Shown here in pieces: positions 40,995-50,945 of a stretch of 64,000 nucleotides of DNA. The position numbers and the translations under genes were made by a program. The notes under the pieces are model-generated. The model was not told where the DNA came from and did no database searches. It was given only the letters and a program-made list of their open reading frames with translations. Numbering within the stretch: the stretch's first letter is position 1; every line of letters begins with the position of its first letter. Source of the DNA: Hyaloperonospora brassicae (lineage: Eukaryota > Oomycota > Peronosporomycetes > Peronosporales > Peronosporaceae); assembly GCA_947650285.1 (NCBI GenBank), contig CANTFL010000251.1:372001-436000 (forward strand). The letters run 5' to 3'.

Positions 40995-42787
40995 GGTCCG
41001 TCCACAGCACCACACACACAGACAGACACGCAGACAGACACGCAGACAGACACAGACACAGAGACGGCCACACCCACAGACACAGAGAGGGGGAGCGAGC
41101 GAGCGAGCGACGGCCTGCAGACGGTACGTGTGGGGCGGCGCCAGTCCCTCGACGGCTCGCGACGCGTTTATTGCTTGGGCTCCGTGTGCCGCTTCGGAAT
41201 ATGGGGAGGAAAAGCGCACCGCCCGCCCGCCCGCCGAACGGGAAGGCGCTTTTCGAGGGGCTGTGGCCGTGGGGCGCAAAACGCGGTGGACGAGGCGCGA
41301 CGGCAGTGACAAAACACGGTGCACCGAGCGATGCAATCGGGTTCGAAGGCTGGGCGACGACTGGACCGTGTTTTGGCACGTGGCCGACCAAACCAAAGGG
41401 GGCGCGCAGCGGGTGCCCCAGCTGGCAAAGAGCTGGTCGTACGGGCTTTTGCGACAGCTGCATGTCGCAGGCGCGAGAGCCGGCCTGTGATTGGTCGAAA
41501 TGCCCGTCCGCGCGGCCTCGTGGCGGACAGTGGCACCTGCAGCTGGCGCGCGTGGTACCAGCTGGGAAAAGTCCCCACACCCTCTCAGGCCCCTCGTGCC
41601 GTGCGGCCTGTTTCTGTTCGTCCCAAGGTCAGCCGTCCCGACGCTTCCCTTGAGGCGACAACGACAACGACAACGACGAGGGGAGCGGTCGGTGCTGGAC
41701 GTCACTGCGCTGTCGCAATTGCGGCGAGTGCGGACGCGGCATCTGATTGGCGCAAAAGCGATCGAAAAGGACTGACTCTCTCGCACGTTCTGCTATTGTA
41801 GAAAACCTGGGGGTCGTGGGTAGGGCATAACATGGCTACGCTTTTTTTGCCACGAGAGACCCGTTTTGCGTGTTGGCTCTTTCCTTTCTCCGTCGTGCAA
41901 AGGAGTGGGGCGAGCGCGCATGCTGTTTCACTAAAGTAGGTAGGTGGGATCATTGCACCGTGTTTTGCTTGCTGGTTGCTCGTTCTGGGGGGACGCGAGA
42001 CAATGTGGCGAAAAGAAAAGCGAGCGACAGCGCTGCTGGTGAAATGCATGTGGGGGAGTAAAAGCTGCGAAAACGCTGAAAAGGAACTCGTGAAAACAGG
42101 ATAAGAGCGCGCAAAGACGAGCGATTGTGCATTGGATCGAGCAGTGCAGCGAAATGGACCGACGATGATGATACGTCGAGACGCGTTAAGACCGGGCGAG
42201 CGATACTTCGCAGCCATTGAAAAGGTGAGAGGGCAGACAGTATAGAAGCGCGCACCTATACGGTAGTACACGACATATGCGGGACCACATATCCACGACG
42301 TCATGTCTTGACTCGATCTCGACATGTCGACTCTCTGGCTTTCTCCCATGGCTGCGACCACTCTACCAGCCACGACCTGCAGATGCCCATACTACAGCTA
42401 TCGACAAGCGATGCAGGTAGGAGGAAGCGAGTGGAACTGGTCCGCATCTCTGCCGTCAGCTGCTGCTCGATCGTGTCACACGTACATCACCAGTCCATCG
42501 TCCACGAGCTCCATTACTCACAGATAGTCACACACGCACTGCAACACAGCTGCTGTCGACACATTGGAGAAAGAATGCCTCGTATATTATGGCATACAAA
42601 GCTGTCCAGCGACACCACGACGTCGGATCGGACGAGCGCGCTTCAATCAGTCGGGCACGCTCAACGTCGTCAGCCACGCTCGGCCACTGCCATCGCAGAC
42701 GGATCCACAAGCAGTCAGTCTAGTCTAGACCAGTAGCTGCCACCACCGAGTCAACGTCAGACTGGTGCGACCACGCACAACTGCAGC
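40995..42787. other. Intergenic region with CAGACA microsatellites
   Basis: 1.8 kb. 41008-41110 is a run of CACACAGACAGACACG-type repeats just upstream of paralogue B. The remainder (41.2-42.8 kb) has open frames up to about 320 codons in the GC-rich part and about 140 in the rest, with no motif. No gene recognised. Confidence 0.6.
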
Positions 42788-43252
42788 CTATACGCGCTTG
42801 GGTGCAAAGCGGCGCGGGGGCGGGGCACGGCTCTTGCGGGCCTCGACCGAGCGACCACGCACAATACGCTGGTGGATCGCAGCTTCCACGCAGTAGTAGT
42901 TCTTGATGTAAATCTTGGGCAAAGCATACGACTCGTACACGGACGCTTCCTTGAGGTCACGGATAGCCGACTGGTCCACAATGTTGCTACAATAGTGATA
43001 CACACCACCCACCCACACACCCACACACACACGCGCATTGTTAGGTTCCGCTCAAGAGAGCTCGAGTCCGCGTGCTCGAAACGATCGGGACGGGGGCAGT
43101 GGATGCACACAAACGAGCGCGACGTACCGCACGACGAAGCGCTTGATCGCCTTGTCCTTGGGGATGAGCTTGGCCGTGGACACGCAGTGCACGCGCTTCA
43201 CGTGGCCGCGGCCCTTTTTGTTCCGTCCATGGTTCCGGCGCTTGACAGTCAT
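42788..43252 (-). CDS. RPS26: Small-subunit ribosomal protein eS26 (two exons), zinc site incomplete
   Basis: Exon 1 is 43252-43128 and exon 2 is 42986-42788, with a 141-nt intron (GTACGT...TAG). The spliced product is 107 residues. It contains [58 protein letters not shown] and SRAPPPRRF, clear matches to eS26. The protein sits at the mRNA exit of the 40S subunit. In animals, yeast and plants eS26 binds zinc through two CxxC pairs. Here the first pair reads C23-V-S-T and the second C-V-E-A, so one Cys of each pair is missing. Both changes are clear in the DNA, and the rest of the protein is well conserved, so this is not decay. Confidence 0.95.
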
Positions 43253-43807
43253 GATCGCTCCGTGCTTTTCTCCAAATTGATTCAGCCACTGGCGCCCCGC
43301 GAAGCGCTGGCTGCCACCACTTTGGTCGTCGACGGTGATTGGACGCTGGGCGGCGAATCACAGCGTGGGCACAGCCCCATCGCGTCTGGTGTCGAAGCGA
43401 GGACGGCACTCGAGCGAGGGAACAACAGACCGCACCGAGCTACACAGAGCGGTAAGTGGGTTTCGGTACCTTGTTGGGTCCCAGGACTGACGAGTGCAAT
43501 GGATTGGCGTCGTGTCGATTGGAACGTGTACGTCAGGCAATGGACAATGGACACTGTGTGTATGTATATATGCATGTATGTATGCACTGCAAAAGCTCAA
43601 GCAAGACTTGTTTATTGTTCAGTGGCTAGAGACGTCGTCGTGTGCGTCGTGGTAGTCGCAGTAGACAGTATCAGTGCTCCTCGACGGCTGATACACGTCC
43701 AGGCGGCGAGCACCGCTCTTGTCCAGTCGTGCACACGTGCTGGCGATGCTGTAAGACGCACGAATGCCGCCAGTTGATTCCGTCTGCGTGCAACCGATGG
43801 ACAGTCG
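43253..43807. other. Upstream region of RPS26 and 3' flank of QCR6
   Basis: 555 bp without a recognised gene. Read on the minus strand, TGAATCAATTTGG at about 43285-43273 recalls the CAWTTT half of the oomycete initiator, a weak match. A short ATGT(A) repeat lies at 43560-43583. Confidence 0.5.
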
Positions 43808-44314
43808 CTACTTCAGGTGCTTCATGATCTGAGGGACGGACTGCAGAGACACAGCAATGACATGACAGCGATAGCCGAACATCAGACAACAGACAGGCAA
43901 CAATGGATCGATCGGTAGACAGAGAAGCACGAGTCGTGCAGCTCCAGGCAAACACGTACGCATTTGTCAATGCAGTGCAGATAGTCAAAGTACTGGCCGT
44001 CGCACGAGCCAACGCCCTTGGCCTTGACACGGTCGAGACAGGCCTGGTAGGCGGCAAACGACTGCTTGCACTTGGGCTCGCACGCCTTGCGAATGCCAGG
44101 CATCACGTCGACAGGCTCTTCATCCGACTTGTTGACCGCAGCGCAACAGATACAAAGACAGACAGCGGTAGAGACAGAGACAGAGACGGACAGTTAGACA
44201 GACAGGTAGACAGAGACAGATACGGACAGTTAGACAGACAGGTAGACATGGATACCGAGATACAGAGGGTGAGCGACCGCGCGTTTGCAAGTCCCGCGTG
44301 GCAGTGCGTACCAT
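43808..44314 (-). CDS. QCR6: Cytochrome bc1 complex hinge subunit QCR6/UQCRH (three exons)
   Basis: Exon 1 is the ATG alone (44314-44312), exon 2 is 44127-43960 and exon 3 is 43840-43808. Introns start GTACGC and GTACGT and end AAG and CAG. The spliced product is 67 residues. It has an acidic start (MSDEEPVDVMPG), then KACEPKCKQSFAAYQACLD, CDGQYFDYLHCIDKC and SVPQIMKHLK. This matches the plant and animal hinge protein, including the paired cysteines that form disulfides in the intermembrane space. The subunit supports cytochrome c binding at complex III. The first intron carries CAGACAGA repeats. It is divergent from NDUFV2, 262 bp apart. Confidence 0.9.
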
Positions 44315-44576
44315 TTTATTCCCGACCGCGTCCACGTCTCGAATGACAAATGCCTCGAGTTCTCCGCCGTAGGTTCCAAAAGCGGTACATGGTACCACTA
44401 CACGTCCTGCTTGTATACTCTGTCTTGGTATGGTTACGGTCTGCAGTTACATCCGACAGCCGCTGTATCCCCCTCGTCCCCCCTCCCGTCCGTCCGTCCG
44501 TCCGTCCGTCCGTCGAGCACCAACAGACCGACCGACAGATAGACAGCAGCCACACCGCTCCTCGCATCATCCCGTC
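44315..44576. promoter_or_regulatory. Bidirectional upstream region of QCR6 and NDUFV2
   Basis: 262 bp between two divergent starts of respiratory-chain genes. It contains a (CGTC)n run at about 44487-44514. No clear initiator was found. Confidence 0.55.
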
Positions 44577-45811
44577 ATGCTCTCTCGCACTCTGCGTACC
44601 CTTTGCGCCGGGTCCGCTCCACGTAGCGTAACCCGTGCCGCTGCCATGGGCTTCCACTCTTCTCGTGTCGCGCGTAGCAGTTTCGTGCAGGTATAGGCTG
44701 AACGTACCCGACCGCGTGTCGTTGCTATACGTGTGTTGTATACACCCCCAGGACGTATACCTTCCCGTTACTTTATGCGTGTGTGTACCCTCTTCTTCTT
44801 CTTCTTCTTCTTTTGGTGTTCCTTTGCGCTGACCTTTTTGTGTGTGTGTTTGTGTGTCTGTTTGTCTGTATGTCTTACTTGGGACCACATATTGGATCAA
44901 TGCACTGGATGGACAATGGACGTAGCACCGGGACACAGAGGACAATAACGCCGACACGCCGTTCGACTTTACGCCCGAGAACTACGAGCGCGTGCACGCG
45001 ATCTTGGACCGGTACCCGGAGAACTACAAGGCGTCGGCGATTATTCCGCTGCTGGACCTCGCGCAGCGTCAACATGGCGGCTGGTTACCATTGGCGGCCA
45101 TGAACAAAGTCGCGCGGATCGTGGACGCTAAGCCGATCCAAGTGTACGAAGTCGCGACGTTTTATACCATGTTCAACCGCGAGAAGGTGGGCAAGTACTT
45201 TATCCAGCTGTGCGGCACGACGCCGTGCATGATTTGCGGCTCGGAGGAGATCCGGAAGACGATTGAAGACCACTTGGGGATTAAGAAAGGAGGTACGGGG
45301 CGTGGGGGGTGTGCTGAACACCCACGCTGTGCTTTGTATGCTGTAGACGAAGCAAAGAGACTGAGTGTTGCTGTGGGTGGTGGATGTAGACACGACGGAG
45401 GACGGCATGTTTACACTGCAAGAGGTCGAGTGCCTTGGTGCATGTGCGAACGCTCCCATGGTGCAGATCAACGACGACTACTACGTGAGTGGCACTCGTG
45501 GGACACAGAGGGCTGCTGCTAGCAGGTATGCGTCTTTTGCTAACGCGTGTGTTGACGGTCACTTGTTGTAGGAAAACTTGACCCCCGAGACGATACGTGA
45601 GGTGCTGGACGCTTGCAAAAAGGGCACACCGCCGTCGATGAGCAAATGGGGTAGCCTGCCAATGAACGGACAGCTGTCGTGCGAAGGTCCGCAGGGCAAG
45701 ACTTCGCTCAAGTGGGACAAGACCCCTGGTCCGGGATTCCGGATGCGTCCGGACGATGATCTCAAGCCCAAGGTGAACCCCAAGGAGATCAAGGACGCCA
45801 TGCTGTACTAG
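44577..45811 (+). CDS. NDUFV2: Complex I 24-kDa subunit NDUFV2 (four exons)
   Basis: Exons are 44577-44690, 44941-45292, 45390-45484 and 45572-45811, all with GT-AG introns. The spliced product is 266 residues. Exon 1 encodes a basic, Ser/Arg-rich mitochondrial presequence ([20 protein letters not shown]). The mature part has [54 protein letters not shown] and [20 protein letters not shown]. The last two carry the four Cys of the 2Fe-2S cluster N1a. The protein works in the NADH dehydrogenase module of complex I in the inner mitochondrial membrane. The second exon start at 44941 is chosen because the AG two bases earlier would shift the frame. The 250-nt first intron is T- and TG-rich. Confidence 0.94.
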
Positions 45812-46559
45812 ACAGGTAGTGGAATAGCTGCGGCATCGCTGGGTCGAGCACAAGACGGTCGTTGTGTCTCGAAACGCGGCAGTTGAGACTACTGGGTGAC
45901 GCACGTCGATGATACCGGTCGGCGGTTCGTTGTTGGCTCTGCGACGACGACCCGCACGGCTGTTCGATTGTCATTTACGAGAACCGAGAAGAGAGCAAGG
46001 CAAGTGAGTAGTGCTAGTAGAACGGATCGGAAGATGCTTGGAGTGTTGACATTGACCCGTGTATTGACGCTTAGGACGTTACTTCGAGGCAAGCTCCTGT
46101 TTTCGTCTGCTTGAATGGACGCAAAGATGGACAAGTGGAAGTTGATGGTGTATGTGGAAACTTGAAACACGTGCGCTGTGCTTCTACAGACTTTGTACTT
46201 GTTGATCTTGATGGCATTCTCGTGGGTGTCGCTGCAGACTTCTCGGTCGAGTTAAACAGAAATGAGGAAGTGCGTACGATAGGGTCTACCAGTGTCGAGT
46301 CCATGTGACCAAATCTAGTGATATAACGCAAAACGGCCCGATGTCCGTCTTGTTGGGGTACGGCACTCTTCGACAACGCACTTTCTCCCGCGCAACGTTA
46401 CGATTTCTACGATAGCTGTTGGCTGCACCCGCGCGAGCGTGAGAAACAAAGTGTCCGCTCGAAAAAGCACTTTGTGTCCACTTGGTCCGCATGGCTTTGC
46501 CGAGGCATTCGAGCCAAAAAAGTGGTTAAAACAAATTATCGCAAATGCATTGTTGCAAC
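45812..46559. other. Intergenic region, nothing recognised
   Basis: About 750 bp between NDUFV2 and the helicase with only short open frames. Confidence 0.6.
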
Positions 46560-46600
46560 CGCTTTTTCATCAGTTAGAAACGCTTTTTCATCGTCCGAAA
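46560..46600 (+). repeat. Two near-identical 20-bp direct repeats upstream of the helicase
   Basis: CGCTTTTTCATC followed by AGTTAGAAA or GTCCGAAA, in tandem, ending 22 bp before the helicase ATG. It may be part of the promoter or 5' UTR. Confidence 0.5.
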
Positions 46601-46622
46601 CGATTTGTTTCTAACTTGTGCA

Positions 46623-49166
46623 ATGACTCGTGACACGGACCGTGACCGGAAGCGGCGACGCTCGCGCTCGCGCTCTCCCCCGCGTCCCCACCCGAGCCGC
46701 CACAACACCCGCCGCACATCATCTTCTTCTCCTGTATCTCCTCTCTATGTTCGCCAATTGGTGTCGACATCCGACGTCTCTCGCGCTCAGGAGACGACAG
46801 CGCCGGACGCCACTCGAAGCGCTGCAGCCGCTTTACCTGCTTTAGCGCACCGTGAAGAGCTCCTCTCTGCCCTCGCAGACCACCAAGCTGTAGTCTGTGT
46901 AGGCGAGACTGGATCCGGCAAGACCACGCAGATTCCGCAGTATTTGGACGCCTGTGGCGCGTATACGGATGTTCAACGGGCGGTCGGTGGGGGATCTCGT
47001 TGTGTAGCCATTACACAGCCCAGACGCGTAGCTACTGTGTCTGTCGCCACACGTGTGGCTGAGGAAATGAACACACGTGTTGGAGGGGATGGGGCTGTGG
47101 GGTACGCGATCCGGTTCGAGTCGCGGTGTAGCAGCCAGACGAGGCTGAAGTTCCTGACGGATGGAGTGTTAGTGCGGGAATGTCTGAACGATCCGCTGCT
47201 CGAAAAATACAGCGTCGTGATGCTGGATGAAGCTCACGAGCGCAGTATTCATACTGACTTGCTGTTTGGACTGCTGAAACAGGTGATGGCACGACGACCA
47301 GAGTTCCGCGTGCTCATCACGTCTGCGACGTTAGATGCCGACAGGTTTGCCGAGTTTTTCGGCGAGAGAATGGCAGTATCAAGTGGTGAAACGAGCACGA
47401 AGGAGAAGAAGAAGAAGCCTAAGAAGCACAAGAGTGTGAAGCCATGCCCAGTGGTCATGATCCCCGGACGCGTGTATCCTGTGGAAATCTTCCATTCCAA
47501 GCAACGACAAGTCATGGGAAACAGAGGTCCATTGTCGACGTACGTGCGCGCGGCTATTGACACGACGATGCAAGTGCACAATAGTGAGGAGCCAGGTCAT
47601 ATTCTAGTCTTCCTTACCGGGCAGCGTGAGGTTGAAGACGCCTGCGCAAAGATTCGGTTGCTTTATCATGAGCAGCGGTCGAAGCAAAGAAACGACATGG
47701 ACATGCGTGTGCTGCCACTGTACGGTGCTTTGCAAGGCCGAAGACAGCGTGATATCTTTGATGTGGTACCGGTACATCGCGTGCGCAAGGTGATTGTCGC
47801 GACGAATATTGCTGAGACTTCGTTGACGATTGACGGCGTTCGATATGTCGTAGACTGCGGCTTTACAAAGCAGAAAGTGTACAATCCAGTGCAGCAGATC
47901 GAGTCGCTCGTGATCGTGCCGATATCGAAGGTGTCGGCGCAGCAGCGCGCAGGTCGAGCAGGTCGCACGGCTCCTGGAAAGTGTTTCCGCTTGTACAACA
48001 AGGCGTCTTACGAAGAAATGGCGCAGGAGACCGTGCCTGAGATTCAACGCACGAACCTCGCAAATACTGTCCTGTATCTCAAGCTGCTTGGTATACAGGA
48101 CGTGCTCGGATTTCCATACTTGGACCCACCCGACGACGACTCCCTCTTGGATGCACTCAAGCAGTTGTACGTGCTAGGAGCGCTAGACTCCAGCAATGGC
48201 GAGGCTACTCCAGTTGGTAAACTTATGGCTGCTTTTCCGCTTGAGCCAAGGCTATCTCGTGCCCTGGTCGAATCGTTGCTGTTGGATTGTGGTCGTGAGA
48301 TGACGCAGGTAGTTGCCATGCTTTCTGTGGAAAACATCTTTGCTGAGGCTCGCTGCAAGCAGCGTCGTCGTGATGAAAGCGACGATGAAGGAAACAAGGC
48401 ATCTGACTGGATGCACCGCATGCTCAGTCTAAAAGAAGACGGACTTGTGCACGAAGACGGAGACCCGCTCACGTTCCGATCATTGCTCGAGGCTTTCGAA
48501 TCGAAGTCTCGCAAAGTGCGAGGTTATTACCGCGATCTTGAACGGTGGTGTGAAGACCGCCATCTTCGATTTCGAGCCCTGACAATGGCGGTATCCGTGA
48601 TGAAACAGCTTCGTGGCATCATTGACTCGCTTTCTGGACGTGATCTGGATGCCGTAAAGACGAGTATGCGGGTCAATGAGAACCGCCTAGATGAGTCAGT
48701 CGATGATCGTCTTCGCCAAGCATTCTGCGCTGGTTTCTTTATGAATGCGGCACGTCGATGCACAATGGACACGGCGTTTCGCCTCATTTTCCATGACTGT
48801 GATGACCGAAAAGCAGTCCAGCTTGTGCAATTCCATCCGCTATCGGTGATGTGCTACTCTGCTCCGCCCGAATTTTGTGTGTTCCAAGAGCTTGTTGTCA
48901 CTAGTAAGCCGTTCATGCGCTGTGCATTGGCTGTCGAGCGTCGTTGGCTTGACCACTACTTCAGCGGCAAAAAGGAGATCTCATTGGCGCTGCTCTATGC
49001 TTTGTGTGGACGCAAGCCTCCTGCTGCTAAAGATGAGGATCGCAAGATAGTAATAAAGCAGCGCGATGGTGAAATGGCGGAGCGTCAAACGCAGCCAGCG
49101 CCTGTGACGGCTGATGCCGTTGCTGCAGCCCGTGCACGATTCTTGGCGCGCAAGACACGCTCATGA
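46623..49166 (+). CDS. DEAH-box ATP-dependent RNA helicase
   Basis: 847 residues from the first ATG of the frame (an earlier open stretch has only TTG). An Arg/Ser-rich N-terminus (residues 1-40, RKRRRSRSRSPPRPHPS) suggests nuclear RNA work. Helicase motifs are in order: GETGSGKTTQ at about 93, TQPRRVA, LDEAHERS at about 201, SATLD at about 232, TNIAETSLTI, and QRAGRAGR at about 440. The winged-helix/HA2 and OB-fold regions follow, with LKLLGIQDVLGFPYLDPP and FHPLSV. A Lys-rich insert (KEKKKKPKKHKSVK) lies after the SAT motif. The set is that of DExH splicing/ribosome-biogenesis helicases (Prp22/Prp43/DHX relatives). I cannot fix the orthologue by eye. It appears to be a single exon. Confidence 0.9.
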   Translation: MTRDTDRDRKRRRSRSRSPPRPHPSRHNTRRTSSSSPVSPLYVRQLVSTSDVSRAQETTAPDATRSAAAALPALAHREELLSALADHQAVVCVGETGSGKTTQIPQYLDACGAYTDVQRAVGGGSRCVAITQPRRVATVSVATRVAEEMNTRVGGDGAVGYAIRFESRCSSQTRLKFLTDGVLVRECLNDPLLEKYSVVMLDEAHERSIHTDLLFGLLKQVMARRPEFRVLITSATLDADRFAEFFGERMAVSSGETSTKEKKKKPKKHKSVKPCPVVMIPGRVYPVEIFHSKQRQVMGNRGPLSTYVRAAIDTTMQVHNSEEPGHILVFLTGQREVEDACAKIRLLYHEQRSKQRNDMDMRVLPLYGALQGRRQRDIFDVVPVHRVRKVIVATNIAETSLTIDGVRYVVDCGFTKQKVYNPVQQIESLVIVPISKVSAQQRAGRAGRTAPGKCFRLYNKASYEEMAQETVPEIQRTNLANTVLYLKLLGIQDVLGFPYLDPPDDDSLLDALKQLYVLGALDSSNGEATPVGKLMAAFPLEPRLSRALVESLLLDCGREMTQVVAMLSVENIFAEARCKQRRRDESDDEGNKASDWMHRMLSLKEDGLVHEDGDPLTFRSLLEAFESKSRKVRGYYRDLERWCEDRHLRFRALTMAVSVMKQLRGIIDSLSGRDLDAVKTSMRVNENRLDESVDDRLRQAFCAGFFMNAARRCTMDTAFRLIFHDCDDRKAVQLVQFHPLSVMCYSAPPEFCVFQELVVTSKPFMRCALAVERRWLDHYFSGKKEISLALLYALCGRKPPAAKDEDRKIVIKQRDGEMAERQTQPAPVTADAVAAARARFLARKTRS

Positions 49167-49388
49167 ACGTTGTAGTGGAGATATGGATGACAAAGACGCT
49201 ACTAAGGACGAACGACAGACGGCATGAGTGAACGATGACACAAAGCGCAAGCAGATAATGTCAAAGCTGTGCTAGGCGACAGTCTCGTTTGCAGGCAAAA
49301 AGCTGGACTGATCCAAGATACTCGTGACGTTTGCTGTGCTACATGTGGCGATTCGATACACTTGTACTTGGTCTCGTCGATCGCTTGC

Positions 49389-50060
49389 TCAGCTGTTGCG
49401 CTTGGTGACGAGGAGATATTGAAGACGCGCGTTTTCTGTTTGCAAGGCTGCGATGGAGTGCTTCAAGTTTGTCGTCTCGCTTGCCAAAGCCTTTTCCACC
49501 TTGTAGCTGGCCACCATGAATTCTTCGTAATCGCGTTCGACGGCCTGCAGCTGCTCGTTCTTGGTCCGCACTTCCGATCGTAGATTGTCCACTACATTGG
49601 CCCACGCTTGATCACTCCCATCATGAGGTGCGCAGTATTGGTCGTCGTGACGTCCGGCACTGGCTTCGACAACGTCGTCAGTGTTCCGGTGACGATGGGT
49701 AACGAGCTCAAGCTCATCCGTTTCAACATGTGAACAAAAGGCAGGGTCGTCCGGCATCACGTCTGGGATATCGACTACACTCAGCAAGCGACTCACTACC
49801 GTCTTGTACCTCTGCAGGTTACCTCTCAGCTCGTTGATCTGCGCCGCCGGTGATATCACGTGCTCCTCCTTGAAATACTCAAGCTCCTGCTGCGCAAAGA
49901 CAACTTCTTCTTCGGCTCGCTCGATTCTGTGGCTCAAGTCTTCCTCGGTCGCTTTGAGCCTGCGCACGTACGATTGGAGGTCGTCGTTTTCTTGCTCAAG
50001 ACACTGAAGCTGTTGACGAAGTTTCGCCACTGCATCGTCGTCGTGCTCTGGTGTCTGCAT
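49389..50060 (-). CDS. Coiled-coil protein, possibly NudE-like
   Basis: 223 residues from ATG 50060. Residues about 10-95 and about 150-220 are strong coiled coils separated by an acidic spacer. The second coil (VERDYEEFMVASYKVEKALA, then IAALQTENARLQYL) resembles the N-terminal coil of NudE/NDEL1 proteins, which link dynein to LIS1. The similarity is pattern-level only, and coiled coils mislead easily. Its start is 111 bp from a small divergent open frame at 50172. The region 49167-49388 between it and the helicase stop is a short shared 3' flank. Confidence 0.6.
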   Translation of the reverse strand: MQTPEHDDDAVAKLRQQLQCLEQENDDLQSYVRRLKATEEDLSHRIERAEEEVVFAQQELEYFKEEHVISPAAQINELRGNLQRYKTVVSRLLSVVDIPDVMPDDPAFCSHVETDELELVTHRHRNTDDVVEASAGRHDDQYCAPHDGSDQAWANVVDNLRSEVRTKNEQLQAVERDYEEFMVASYKVEKALASETTNLKHSIAALQTENARLQYLLVTKRNS

Positions 50061-50171
50061 CCGGGCGACAGCAAGTGTAGCGCTACAGGGATCGTTTAGC
50101 TGGTGCTACTTCGCCAGAGTGTGCTCAAATCGACGGGTCGATAACAAACGAAGTCTCGAGTGTAGTCGTCG

Positions 50172-50432
50172 ATGCCAAGCTCGACCACACGTTCTGACGA
50201 CGGCAAGACGGGCAGACTCTCTTACGTGAGGATGATGGACCAGGAACTCGTTGAAGCTCGCATCGACATGGCGATGGCAATGTCGAAGCTGTCGCGTGCA
50301 CTTTCTCTTCCAGGGGACGCGTTTTTGCGAGAGCCACCTTTCTACGATACGACATCACGTCGCGTCGCTCGCGAAACGGTACCGATGTCACAGATAGGAT
50401 TGCTGCGTTTACAAGCAATGGCAATGGCGTGA
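50172..50432 (+). CDS. Small hypothetical protein
   Basis: An 86-residue frame with an ATG start, divergent from the coiled-coil gene. It contains an amphipathic helix (DQELVEARIDMAMAMSKLSR) and a tail with RREVA-like basic and Met-rich ends. No family was recognised. The composition is protein-like, but it could be chance. Confidence 0.3.
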   Translation: MPSSTTRSDDGKTGRLSYVRMMDQELVEARIDMAMAMSKLSRALSLPGDAFLREPPFYDTTSRRVARETVPMSQIGLLRLQAMAMA

Positions 50433-50945
50433 CAAACTGTGGTGGACCATCGTAGCCTGATCGCTCGATCACGACAACCGTTGTCGAGTGTTATCACTCG
50501 ACTGTTCCGAGGCTTGATGCAGTGCATGGTTGCGGTGTATCTTGCACCCGGAGAAACGTCTGGCTCAAGATCGTTCTGTCAAGGCCAACGCTTGACTGCT
50601 GCTGCTGATGCTTCCGATTGCAAGCACCACTTTTCTGCATCTCGTACACGCAGTACAAGTTTCCTGCGTCTTGACCACAATCGGCATGAACAGCGTTCGC
50701 CGCCCGACTGCTCTTCTCTATCCACACAGCACAAACACAACACGCAAGCATACACACCGACGCACACACTCGTCTTGCTTCCTGGCATGCAGAGATAGAT
50801 ATATATATTACTTCCGCCCCATTCATTGTTCCAACAAGGCGTCTTTTCCAGTGCTTCTCCATACCTCGTGTTGCAATCCATTTCCATCTCCATCTCCTTC
50901 TTATTCCATCTCCATCTCGATCTCCTTCTTCTCCTTCTCCTTCTT
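50433..50945. other. Pyrimidine-rich 3' flank of the syntaxin gene
   Basis: About 510 bp. 50881-50945 is a run of CCATCT and TTCTCC units, which on the syntaxin strand is a purine-rich tract right after its stop. No gene recognised. Confidence 0.6.

Noticed and set aside
40386..41653. Plus-strand frames of about 300 codons opposite paralogue B
   Set aside because: They mirror Lys/Glu, Ser and CAGACA repeats of the other strand (runs of Leu, Phe, Ser and Arg). No domain seen.
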